Assembly: GCA_964538675.1 (NCBI GenBank)
Contig: CAZIGM010000041.1
Coordinates: 1 to 14,908 of the forward strand
Origin: CAZIGM01 sp964538675
Lineage (GTDB): Bacteria > Bacillota > Bacilli > Tepidibacillales > Tepidibacillaceae
DNA: 14,908 bases
Reading direction: 5' to 3'
Numbering within the stretch: the first letter of the stretch is position 1; each line of letters opens with the position of its first letter. Shown one piece after another: positions 6,433 to 13,825 of the stretch. Made by a program: the position numbers and the translations under genes. The notes under the pieces were generated by a model that ran no database searches, was not told where the DNA came from, and was given only the letters and a program-made list of their open reading frames with translations.

Positions 6433-8583
6433 TTAACCATTTTCTAAATTATCATTCACGGCTAACGAAAAAGACAAAATTACTATTGTACCTTTCCCAA
6501 GAACGCTTTTCATTTCCATATCCCCACCATGGTTTTTCATTATTTGAAAAGATACAGGTAAACCTAATCCAGTCCCCTTTTCTTTTGTTGTAAAAAATGG
6601 TTCAAAAATCTTATGTAACTTTTCTTCAGGTATACCTTCCCCTGTATCTTCAAATATTACTTCAATTACTTGTTTATCATTATTTATTCTCGTAAATACC
6701 TCTATCTCCCCACCATTTTTCATAGCTTGGAGAGCATTTGTCAACACATTAATAAAAACTTGTTTAATTTGTCTTTTATCCACTTCAATGTTTGGTAAAT
6801 TTTTCTGAAAATTTGTCGTTATCGTTACGTTATTTAATGACGATTCAGAACTCATGAATAATATAGTTTCTTCTATTGTTTGTTCAATAGATATTAAGGA
6901 TTTACTTGGGTTACTAGGTTTAGCTAGCAATAACATTTCTGTTATTATCTCATTAATATGAGTGATTTCCTCAAGAATAAGATTAATATACAATAATTTA
7001 CTCTCATCAACTATCTTCTCCCCTAACAGTTGAATAAATCCCTGTATTGAGGTTAACGGATTTCTAATTTCATGTGCCGTACCAGCTGCAAGTTCACCGA
7101 CTACTGCTAATTTATCAGCACGTTGCACTTGGTATGTTAATTCCTCTATTTCTGTAATATCTCTATATATCCCAATTGCTCCTATTTTATTATTATTCTC
7201 ATCATGAATTATCTTTGTAGTTATCATTAAATATTTTTTCTTTCCCCCAGTAGTAATTTCTTTTTTTAAATTGTATTCTTTTCCCGTCTTCAAAGTTAAT
7301 GTTAACCTAGTAAAGATTGATTTTGTTTTGATAAAAATATCGTCATATTTCTTACCCATAACCTCTTCTTCTTTATATCCCATCATTATTTCCGCACCAT
7401 TATTAAAACCATTAATTATTCCGTCATTATCTACTCTAATTATTCCATCGGATATATGATCCAACATTACCTTCGCATGTTGTTCAACTTTTTTAAGTCT
7501 TTCTTGTTCAGACATATTTGTAAATGAACTTATTGTTCCCATAAAGTAATTTTGATTATCGTATAAAGGCTTGGTTGAAGTCATAACAGGTATTTCTTTT
7601 CCTTCTTTAGTAGGACAGAAACTCTCAAATCCAAAACAAGATTGACCGGATTGTAATGTCTTCCAAAAAATGCTATTTTTACCTTCCAATATTTTATCAT
7701 CAGTAAAGGATTTAATTTCTTCCTTACTAAAGCCTGTAATTTGAATTACTCTTTTATTTATATATGCAATTTTGCCATATTCATCATAATAAATAATTCC
7801 TGATGGTAATCCATCTAATATTTTATATAGCATTTCTTGTTCACTAAAAAAATGTTTTTTCAAATCATTTACTGATTTTGTTATTTCATATAATGAATCA
7901 TCGCTAATTGGTAAAAATTCATTATTTCTTTTTAATTTATTCACATTGTTTGCTAGTTTATGTATTTTATTATTCAAAAATCTTTTATAAACTAACAATG
8001 CAATTAAAATTATATAAACTGGTACCATATAACTTATTAGATAAGGTTGTATATTCCTTAATATTGTATCTTTTTGTTTGTAAGTATAAATAAGTCCATT
8101 TATTCCATTTTCTGTTTCAAAAGGCAGAACATACATTATACTACCATTAAAATTGTAGAAATTAGGTTCATTATACTCTTCAATATTAAATTGATTTAAA
8201 TACTTTTGATTCAATTGATTATATACTTCTTGGCTCCCTAAATGAAATGCTGATTCTTTACTTTCTAAATTATAAATTCCTATTGTACTATTACTAAAAC
8301 CATTTATAAGATAATTAAATAATATATTATCTAAATCATCAGAATAGTTTATATTGTTGAGCTTAGATTCCTCATTATTCAAGAAGATCAATTGAGGAGA
8401 AGAGTTTAATGATTTTTCAACAAACTCACTTCTTTCTAGAAGTATTTCTGCCAAAATTTTTTCGGATTGTTTGATATAATTATTATAAGTATTATAATTA
8501 ACATAAGAAAAATAGGTTAATGAAAATAACATTATTAATGTAACAATAATTATCTTGTTTTTATAATAGTACCAATTTCGCAC
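6433..8583 (-). CDS. Membrane PAS-domain sensor histidine kinase (orphan)
   Basis: A first membrane segment (about 10-29) and a second (about 183-199) bracket an extracytoplasmic sensor region of about 150 residues. Two cytoplasmic PAS domains follow (about 250-355 and 370-480). The HisKA domain has H504 in GTAHEIRNPLTSIQGF. The HATPase domain has the N-box around N616 (INVLTNALQAM), DTGEG at 646-650, EPFFTTKEKG and GTGLG at 670-674. All catalytic motifs are intact. The H-box resembles Bacillus KinA-E-type sporulation kinases, and no response regulator gene is nearby, so a phosphorelay toward Spo0A is possible but inferred. The start is GTG at 8583 with an AGGAGAG site 9-11 nt upstream; an overlapping ATG at 8585 is out of frame. 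The site directly abuts hairpin-repeat copy 3, so the promoter lies in or beyond the repeat. Confidence 0.93.
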   Translation of the reverse strand: MRNWYYYKNKIIIVTLIMLFSLTYFSYVNYNTYNNYIKQSEKILAEILLERSEFVEKSLNSSPQLIFLNNEESKLNNINYSDDLDNILFNYLINGFSNSTIGIYNLESKESAFHLGSQEVYNQLNQKYLNQFNIEEYNEPNFYNFNGSIMYVLPFETENGINGLIYTYKQKDTILRNIQPYLISYMVPVYIILIALLVYKRFLNNKIHKLANNVNKLKRNNEFLPISDDSLYEITKSVNDLKKHFFSEQEMLYKILDGLPSGIIYYDEYGKIAYINKRVIQITGFSKEEIKSFTDDKILEGKNSIFWKTLQSGQSCFGFESFCPTKEGKEIPVMTSTKPLYDNQNYFMGTISSFTNMSEQERLKKVEQHAKVMLDHISDGIIRVDNDGIINGFNNGAEIMMGYKEEEVMGKKYDDIFIKTKSIFTRLTLTLKTGKEYNLKKEITTGGKKKYLMITTKIIHDENNNKIGAIGIYRDITEIEELTYQVQRADKLAVVGELAAGTAHEIRNPLTSIQGFIQLLGEKIVDESKLLYINLILEEITHINEIITEMLLLAKPSNPSKSLISIEQTIEETILFMSSESSLNNVTITTNFQKNLPNIEVDKRQIKQVFINVLTNALQAMKNGGEIEVFTRINNDKQVIEVIFEDTGEGIPEEKLHKIFEPFFTTKEKGTGLGLPVSFQIMKNHGGDMEMKSVLGKGTIVILSFSLAVNDNLENG

Positions 8584-8599
8584 ATAAATGCACTCTCCT

Positions 8600-8832
8600 A
8601 TAAAGCCGAACTTTATTCAGGTGGAGTTTTTCACCTAAAGGTATAAGGGCAACTAAAATTTACGCTACGTTTAAACTTGCGTAAATCAAGTTTTCTTTAA
8701 CTCCATCTGAATTCTAGTGAGACTTATCCTAAATTCATTCTCTCACACTTAACATAGCATGTAAGGAACTTTGTTCCCTTAGCGAGAATTTTGCACTTTG
8801 TGTAAGTGGGGGTCTTATCATAACAGGATAAA
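8600..8832 (-). repeat. Modular hairpin repeat, copy 3 (no cassette)
   Basis: This copy fills most of the spacer between tsaD and the histidine kinase. Its left half matches copy 1 closely: ATTCAGGTGGAGTT opens a stem closed by AACTCCATCTGAAT, with the inner hairpin AAACTTG/CAAGTTT (8673-8679 with 8687-8693). After CTAG at 8717 it passes straight to the last module, lacking the cassette of copies 1 and 2. The last module has CACACTTA and TAAGTGGG as arms around a hairpin GGAAC-TTT-GTTCC (8765-8777). Its right end reads AGGATAAA where copy 2 has TGGATAAA. ATAAA flanks both ends (8600-8604, 8828-8832). Confidence 0.9.
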
Positions 8833-8936
8833 AACTATAATTTAACATATTTTCTCCATTTTTTTCTATATTCCTTTAAAAATGTGTAAATTGTTAAAAT
8901 TTTTTCATATCTTTGCTGATATCTTGATTTAGTTGC
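8833..8936. other. AT-rich spacer between repeat copy 3 and the tsaD terminator
   Basis: About 100 bp with no gene and no convincing promoter. It probably holds at least part of the histidine kinase promoter, because the tsa terminator lies just upstream. A minus-strand 37-codon ORF (8848-8735) starts after a GGAG site here and runs into the repeat; it is probably chance. Confidence 0.4.
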
Positions 8937-8938
8937 AT

Positions 8939-8968
8939 AAAAAAACCTACTTATAAAAAAGTAGGTTT
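8939..8968 (-). terminator. Intrinsic terminator of the tsa operon
   Basis: On the minus strand AAACCTACTT and AAGTAGGTTT (plus positions 8959-8968 and 8943-8952) form a 10-bp stem with a 6-nt loop, followed by a T run (plus 8945-8939). It lies about 17 bp after the tsaD stop. Confidence 0.92.
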
Positions 8969-8984
8969 CTAAAATATAGTTAAG

Positions 8985-10052
8985 TTAGTCTGCTAATGGT
9001 AAACTAGCCACACCATTTAAATCTAGCTTGCTCCATATTCGATTTATATAATAAAAGTATCCTGCACTACCAATCATTGCGGCATTATCTGTACATAATT
9101 CAATCAGAGGAACACTTAAATTAACATTTAATTTTTTACATTCCTTTTCCAATGTTTCTCTTAACCCTTGATTAGCTGCCACCCCCCCAGCAACAATCAA
9201 GTTACTAACCTGTTTATCTTTTATAGCTTGTATCGACTTCTTAACTAATACATCAATAACAGCCTCTTGAAAACTTGCAGCCATATCTTCAGTATGTATT
9301 ATTTCATTTCTTTGTTCAGCATTATGAATAACATTTATTACAGCAGACTTTAGTCCGCTAAAACTGAAATCATATTTATTGTCCATTATAGCTCTTGGTA
9401 ATGGTATATTCGCAATACCTTGCTTAGCAAGTCTGTCTATATGCGGACCTCCTGGATAAGGTAAGTTCAAGACCCTTGCTACTTTGTCAAAGGCTTCTCC
9501 TACTGCATCGTCTCTAGTTTGACCAAGAAGTTCAAAATCTAAATGGTCTTTCATGTAAATAAGTTCAGTATGCCCGCCTGATACTACTAAAGCTATTAAT
9601 GGAAACTCTAATGGTTTTGTTAAATGATTAGCGTAAATATGTCCAGAAATATGATGAACGCCTATTAAAGGAATACCTAACAAAAAAGAAAGGGTTTTTG
9701 CAGCAGCAATCCCAACAAGTAAAGATCCTATTAAACCTGGTCCATACGTCACTGCAATAGCAGTAATTTCACTTTTTTTAAGATTCGCTTCATTTAGAGC
9801 CTCTTCAAGCAATATATTTATTACCTCTACATGTTTCCTTGAAGCTACTTCAGGTACAACACCGCCAAAAAGTTTATGTATTTCTATTTGTGAAGATATT
9901 ACATTAGATAGAACTTCACTCCCATCTTTAACTATTGCCACTGACGTTTCATCACAACTGGTTTCAATAGCTAAGATATAAGCTGATTTCTGTAAACCAT
10001 TTTCTTTGATATCCTCATATTTAAATTTAACTTTATGTTCCCAACTTGTCAT
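8985..10052 (-). CDS. tsaD: tRNA N6-threonylcarbamoyladenosine transferase TsaD
   Basis: TsaD (Gcp/YdiE) transfers the threonylcarbamoyl group from its AMP ester to A37 of ANN-decoding tRNAs, working with TsaB and TsaE. The ASKHA fold is clear: ILAIETSCDETS (about 27-38), GPGLIGSLLVG, the metal-binding HxxxH in HHISGH (H134 and H138), SGGHTEL, and CTDNAAMIG near the C terminus. I place the start at ATG 10052, which overlaps the rimI TAA by one base and has GGGTGGA 6 nt upstream, in preference to GTG 10067 inside rimI. The 355-residue product then has an N-terminal leader of about 26 residues before the usual first strand, where most homologues have about 4-6. No later in-frame ATG, GTG or TTG shortens it. 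Confidence 0.96.
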   Translation of the reverse strand: MTSWEHKVKFKYEDIKENGLQKSAYILAIETSCDETSVAIVKDGSEVLSNVISSQIEIHKLFGGVVPEVASRKHVEVINILLEEALNEANLKKSEITAIAVTYGPGLIGSLLVGIAAAKTLSFLLGIPLIGVHHISGHIYANHLTKPLEFPLIALVVSGGHTELIYMKDHLDFELLGQTRDDAVGEAFDKVARVLNLPYPGGPHIDRLAKQGIANIPLPRAIMDNKYDFSFSGLKSAVINVIHNAEQRNEIIHTEDMAASFQEAVIDVLVKKSIQAIKDKQVSNLIVAGGVAANQGLRETLEKECKKLNVNLSVPLIELCTDNAAMIGSAGYFYYINRIWSKLDLNGVASLPLAD

Positions 10053-10504
10053 TATAATTCCACCCACATAATTATTGCATCTTCAAAAGGATGAGAATAA
10101 TAATTTGCTCTACATCCTTGTTCCTCAAAATTTAATTTATTATATAGATTAATGGCTACATGATTAGATGCCCTTACCTCTAATGTCATTCTTTTTGCAC
10201 CTAATAGTTTAGCTATTCCCATCATATGCCTCATAGCTAACTCCCCTAATTTCACCCCTCTTGCTTTAGGATGAATAGCAACGTTAGTAATATGAGCTTC
10301 ATCCATAATAATCCACATTCCTGTATAGCCAACCATTTCATCTTCCAATTCAATAACGCTATAGTATGCTAGAAGATTACTGGATAGTTCTTCAATGAAT
10401 GTTTCTTTCGACCATGGTGATGAAAATGATTTTGTTTCTATCTCGAAAATTTTTCCTGCGTCTTCTACAGTAGCCTTTCTTATATTTAATTGTCCTTTTA
10501 ACAT
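10052..10504 (-). CDS. rimI: RimI-like ribosomal protein S18 N-alpha-acetyltransferase
   Basis: This 150-residue GNAT acetyltransferase probably acetylates the N terminus of ribosomal protein S18, using acetyl-CoA. It opens with NIRKATVEDAGKIFEIE, and the acceptor region SPWSKETFIEE is typical of RimI. The acetyl-CoA binding motif A is HITNVAIHPKARGVKLGEL at about residues 80-98, and the C-terminal motif NLYNKLNFEEQGCR with a following YY is intact. The ATG at 10504 has AAGGA about 11 nt upstream, which overlaps the end of tsaB. Its TAA overlaps the tsaD ATG by one base, implying coupled translation. The position between tsaB and tsaD matches the B. subtilis order. Confidence 0.95.
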   Translation of the reverse strand: MLKGQLNIRKATVEDAGKIFEIETKSFSSPWSKETFIEELSSNLLAYYSVIELEDEMVGYTGMWIIMDEAHITNVAIHPKARGVKLGELAMRHMMGIAKLLGAKRMTLEVRASNHVAINLYNKLNFEEQGCRANYYSHPFEDAIIMWVEL

Positions 10505-10518
10505 AATCTTCGATTCCT

Positions 10519-11211
10519 TTATTTATTACTCAAATTTTTCTCTGCTTCAGCTAATTGTAAATATGAAGGAATAAAATTATAGACGTTCTCTTTATAATTA
10601 TTATCATATTTTTCTTTAGCTATTAATCCAACTGTACTCGGACGGGGTATATTAAATATGATAGGACCAAATTTAACCAAATCATCAAATTGAAGCAATT
10701 GTTCATAATGCTTCTTTATATCATCACCAATAAATAGAACTTTTTCATTATTCTTTTGCAACATATTAAGCCAATCACTTAAAGAAATTATACAATCTTC
10801 TTGTATATTAATTAATTTGCTATCAATATTTTTATAAAGACCTGTGTATACTTGTCCTCTACGCGCATCAATAATCGGTGAAATTACACCCTCATAATAT
10901 TTAAAAGAATAAGCCATAGCTTCAAGTGTAGATACACCTATCAAAGGAACCTTTAAAAACCACGCATAAGTTTTGGCTGTAGTTACTCCTATTCTAACAC
11001 CTGTATATGAACCTGGACCTTTTGCAACAGCTACTAAGTCGATATCGTTTGGTTCCCAATCAACTTCATTAAACATCTGATCAACGGTTGGCATTAACAT
11101 AATAGAGTGATTTATTTTTAGATTAGTCATTGTTTCTGCATAAATCTTTTCTTCACTCATCAATGCGATTCCCATAACTGATGTTGAAGTGTCAATAGCT
11201 AAAATCTTCAT
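10519..11211 (-). CDS. tsaB: tRNA threonylcarbamoyladenosine biosynthesis protein TsaB
   Basis: TsaB (YeaZ/YdiC) is the inactive ASKHA paralogue that scaffolds TsaD and TsaE in t6A synthesis. The 230-residue product starts MKILAIDTSTSVMGIAL and has KGPGSYTGVRIG (about 70-81), GVSTLEAMA, and PIIDARRGQVYTGLY, all diagnostic. The start is ATG 11211, because GAGGAG lies 10 nt upstream and the family begins here; a longer open frame back to 11262 is not needed. The gene overlaps the end of tsaE by 20 bp and stops 14 bp before rimI. Confidence 0.96.
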   Translation of the reverse strand: MKILAIDTSTSVMGIALMSEEKIYAETMTNLKINHSIMLMPTVDQMFNEVDWEPNDIDLVAVAKGPGSYTGVRIGVTTAKTYAWFLKVPLIGVSTLEAMAYSFKYYEGVISPIIDARRGQVYTGLYKNIDSKLINIQEDCIISLSDWLNMLQKNNEKVLFIGDDIKKHYEQLLQFDDLVKFGPIIFNIPRPSTVGLIAKEKYDNNYKENVYNFIPSYLQLAEAEKNLSNK

Positions 11212-11686
11212 TTGAATTAAACTCCTCGCATATTTGCCTATATATATCACCATGAGGTTCAATAATTATTTCTCGTAAATTCTCATCAATTACCTCAATC
11301 CTAATATTTAATAAACATACAGGTAATATTTCTTGAATAATTGAGGGCCATTCAATCACTGTAATTCCATCTCCATAGAAAAATTCATCAAAATCGATAT
11401 CGTTATAACCACTCTCTAATCTGTATACATCCATATGATATAAAGTAAACGTTCCGTAATACTCTTTAATAATCGTAAATGTAGGACTATTAACAACTTG
11501 CTTAATACCTAATCCTTTTGCTAAACCTTGTGTAAAGGTAGTTTTCCCTGCTCCTAAGTCACCTTCAAGAGTAACAACATTACCTGATATCAAGTACTTA
11601 GCTAATTTCTCCGCAAATTGTTGAGTATTTTGTGGACTTGATACTTTATAATTGTAACTTTTAGACATACTGCCATCCTTTTTCAT
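11192..11686 (-). CDS. tsaE: tRNA threonylcarbamoyladenosine biosynthesis ATPase TsaE
   Basis: TsaE (YjeE/YdiB) is a small P-loop ATPase that regulates the TsaB-TsaD complex in t6A synthesis. The sequence shows VTLEGDLGAGKTTFTQGLAK (Walker A GDLGAGKTT), VNSPTFTIIKEY (switch-like region), HMDVYRL, and VIEWP, all hallmarks. The 164-residue form starts at ATG 11686, with AAGGA 10 nt upstream. An internal ATG at 11668 has AAGGA at 7 nt and would give a 158-residue protein beginning MSKSYNYK; this is equally likely. It is first in the tsaE-tsaB-rimI-tsaD run, 53 bp after the alcohol dehydrogenase, with no clear terminator between them. Confidence 0.96.
   Translation of the reverse strand: MKKDGSMSKSYNYKVSSPQNTQQFAEKLAKYLISGNVVTLEGDLGAGKTTFTQGLAKGLGIKQVVNSPTFTIIKEYYGTFTLYHMDVYRLESGYNDIDFDEFFYGDGITVIEWPSIIQEILPVCLLNIRIEVIDENLREIIIEPHGDIYRQICEEFNSNEDFSY
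11222..11227 (-). promoter_or_regulatory. Ribosome binding site that sets the tsaB start
   Basis: The minus strand reads GAGGAG, 10 nt before ATG 11211, inside the 3' end of tsaE. It supports the 230-residue form over the longer frame starting at 11262. Confidence 0.8.
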
Positions 11687-11739
11687 TATTAAACAATTCC
11701 TTATTATCTATTTTTATCAATGCCAATCTAGCTAAATTA

Positions 11740-12900
11740 TTATAGACACATTGTCAATATTTTTTTTACATCATTATATTCTAAACTTTTGTATCCTCCA
11801 ATAGCTCTTCCACCAACCGCTTTCTTTGCCATTGTATCAATATATTCCTCACCTATATTGTAATATTTAAGACTTATTGGAGCACCTATTTCTTTGAAAA
11901 ATTCACTTGTTTTTTCAATTCCTTCTAAAGCAATTTCCTTATCTGTTTTACCCGCTATTTCTACATCCCAAACTTTGATAGCATATCTTTTAAATTTATC
12001 TATTCCATCATCTAAAACATATCTCATCCAATTTGGAAAAATAATAGCTAGCCCTCCACCATGAGGTATATCATATATGGCACTTAACTCGTGTTCAATA
12101 GCATGTGAAGCCCAGTCACCTGCCATCCCCATTTTAATCATTCCATTTAAAGCCATTGTTCCACTTAATAATATATTTGATCTCGCTTCATAATCATCAG
12201 GTTTATTAATTACAGTTTGTGCATTATCAATTACTGTGCGAAGAACAGATTCACAAAGCTGATCTTGTAATAAGGTGTTTTTTGTATGACTAAAATATTG
12301 TTCAAATACATGTGCCATTATATCAACAATACCATTTATAGTGTGTTCTTTTGGTACTGTATAAGTATATGTAGGGTCTAATATTGAAAATTTGGGGTAT
12401 AAAAATATACTTCCCGTTCCACGCTTTTCTTTAATATCCCAATTAGTAACTACTGAATTACCATTCATCTCTGTTCCAGTAGCAGCTAATGTCAGAATAG
12501 TCCCTAAAGGCAATGCTTCCTTAATTGTTTTTTTCCTAGTATAAAAATCCCATACATCACCCTCATACTTTGCACCAGCACAAATAGCTTTTGAAGCATC
12601 AATAACACTTCCTCCACCAATGGCTAAGACTATATCAACTTTTTTCTCTTTACATAGATCTATACCTTTTTTAACCGTATTTAAACGCGGATTGGGTTCT
12701 ACACCATTTAATTCATAGATATTACATTTATCTTTTAATAAGGATACTGCTATATCAAACAGCCCATTTTTCTTAACACTACCTCCTCCCGTTACAATTA
12801 AGACATTCGTACCATATTTAGCTACTTCTTCTGCCAAATTACTTATTTGATCTTTACCAAAGAAAATTTTAGTAGGGTTGAAAAAAACAAAGTTATCCAA
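11740..12900 (-). CDS. Iron-containing alcohol dehydrogenase, butanol dehydrogenase/YqhD type
   Basis: This is a group III metal-dependent alcohol dehydrogenase that reduces aldehydes to alcohols, probably regenerating NAD(P)+ in fermentation. The 386 residues match the BDH/YqhD family (about 387). The nucleotide motifs are GGGS at 38-41 and GGGSVID at 95-101. The metal ligands line up as D193, H197, H266 and H280 (in VDIMAHVFEQ, ASHAIEHE and DIPHGGGLAI), so the site is complete. The first glycine loop often marks NADPH use, but the cofactor cannot be settled here. The start is TTG 12900, with GAGGTG 7 nt upstream (12913-12908); no ATG fits. It follows the ABC permease by 64 bp of very AT-rich DNA. 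Rex control is plausible for this enzyme class, but no operator was seen. Confidence 0.95.
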   Translation of the reverse strand: MDNFVFFNPTKIFFGKDQISNLAEEVAKYGTNVLIVTGGGSVKKNGLFDIAVSLLKDKCNIYELNGVEPNPRLNTVKKGIDLCKEKKVDIVLAIGGGSVIDASKAICAGAKYEGDVWDFYTRKKTIKEALPLGTILTLAATGTEMNGNSVVTNWDIKEKRGTGSIFLYPKFSILDPTYTYTVPKEHTINGIVDIMAHVFEQYFSHTKNTLLQDQLCESVLRTVIDNAQTVINKPDDYEARSNILLSGTMALNGMIKMGMAGDWASHAIEHELSAIYDIPHGGGLAIIFPNWMRYVLDDGIDKFKRYAIKVWDVEIAGKTDKEIALEGIEKTSEFFKEIGAPISLKYYNIGEEYIDTMAKKAVGGRAIGGYKSLEYNDVKKILTMCL

Positions 12901-12964
12901 ATAAATGCACCTCTTTATATTAATTATTTCAATAATATATTATAATATAAAACTTAGATTTTCC

Positions 12965-13813
12965 CTAATGATCCCTCATCATTCTTCCACCTCTTGCTTT
13001 TACCTTTTCAGTAACTGAAACCTTTTTAAAGCTTCTAATAGCTAATAAAAGAAAAACAATTCCAAAAAAGAATAACAAAAGTATTGAAATTACTGGGGTT
13101 ACTACAAAATCTCCAAACTTAAATATAAGACCCATCTCTTCTAATATCTCCACAGGAATCTCTCCAGTATTTAAAGTAATATTTCTAAAAGCACTTACTG
13201 CATACGTTACCGGATTTATGTATACAAAAAATTGAAGCCAAGTTGGTAATAAAGAAACGGGAACAAATGCACCAGATAAAAACATCATTGGCATCATTAA
13301 CATTTGTATTATCATCTGAAAACCCATTGTTGATTTTATTTTAGTTGCTAAAAATAAACCGAAGGACGATATTGCTATGGAGACAGCTACCATGCCAATA
13401 AAAAGACCTATTAGCATAATGATACTGTATTTCATACCAAACAATGGAGACACAACGATAATTATCATTGCTTGAATCACTGCTGATGTTGATCCACCCA
13501 ATATTTTACCTATTGCAATACTAGCTCTACTAGCTGGTGACACTAAAAATTCTTTCATAAATCCCTCAGATTTGTCTTGAACTACACTTAAAGCATTTGA
13601 GAGTGAGGTCGAAAAAATTGTTATAGCTATAATTCCAGGTAACAAATATTGTATCTGTTCGACACCTAACATAGATGTGTCAAAATCCCCAAGAGCATAA
13701 TTAAAAACAAATAACATCGCTAATGACATAACTAAAGAACTAATTATTCGTGCACGGTCTCTTATATAGTTTAAAAATTCTCTATACCAAACAATCCTAA
13801 TATCTCTTAACAT
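12965..13813 (-). CDS. ABC-2 type transporter permease (DrrB-like)
   Basis: The 282-residue integral membrane protein has about six membrane segments. It begins with a cytoplasmic helix DIRIVWYREFLNYIRDRARI, then the first segment SLVMSLAMLFVFNYAL. The ABC-2 family loops include the LPGIIAITIFSTSL segment, EGFMKEFLVSPASRASI, and LSGAFVPVSLLPTWLQF with INPVTY, which are typical of daunorubicin-type and other drug or lipid exporters. It starts 12 bp after the ATPase stop, so the two form one transporter. The substrate is unknown. The end is rich in basic residues (KVKARGGRMMRDH), as expected for a cytoplasmic tail. Confidence 0.93.
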   Translation of the reverse strand: MLRDIRIVWYREFLNYIRDRARIISSLVMSLAMLFVFNYALGDFDTSMLGVEQIQYLLPGIIAITIFSTSLSNALSVVQDKSEGFMKEFLVSPASRASIAIGKILGGSTSAVIQAMIIIVVSPLFGMKYSIIMLIGLFIGMVAVSIAISSFGLFLATKIKSTMGFQMIIQMLMMPMMFLSGAFVPVSLLPTWLQFFVYINPVTYAVSAFRNITLNTGEIPVEILEEMGLIFKFGDFVVTPVISILLLFFFGIVFLLLAIRSFKKVSVTEKVKARGGRMMRDH

Positions 13814-13825
13814 TTTTATCTAAAC

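Noticed and set aside
7271..8093. Plus-strand ORFs of 61-62 codons inside the histidine kinase gene
   Set aside because: They are shadow frames of a well-supported kinase and are low-complexity and hydrophobic.
8735..8848. Minus-strand 37-codon ORF with a GGAG site running into repeat copy 3
   Set aside because: Its product is mostly translated repeat and has no conserved look; it could be a leader peptide, but nothing beyond the GGAG supports that.
8890..8906. Possible Rex site TTGTTAAAA in the kinase upstream spacer
   Set aside because: It is not palindromic and has no matching second half.
12923..12936. Palindrome ATTATT-TC-AATAAT upstream of the alcohol dehydrogenase as an operator
   Set aside because: It is pure A/T in a very AT-rich spacer, does not match the Rex consensus, and is likely chance.
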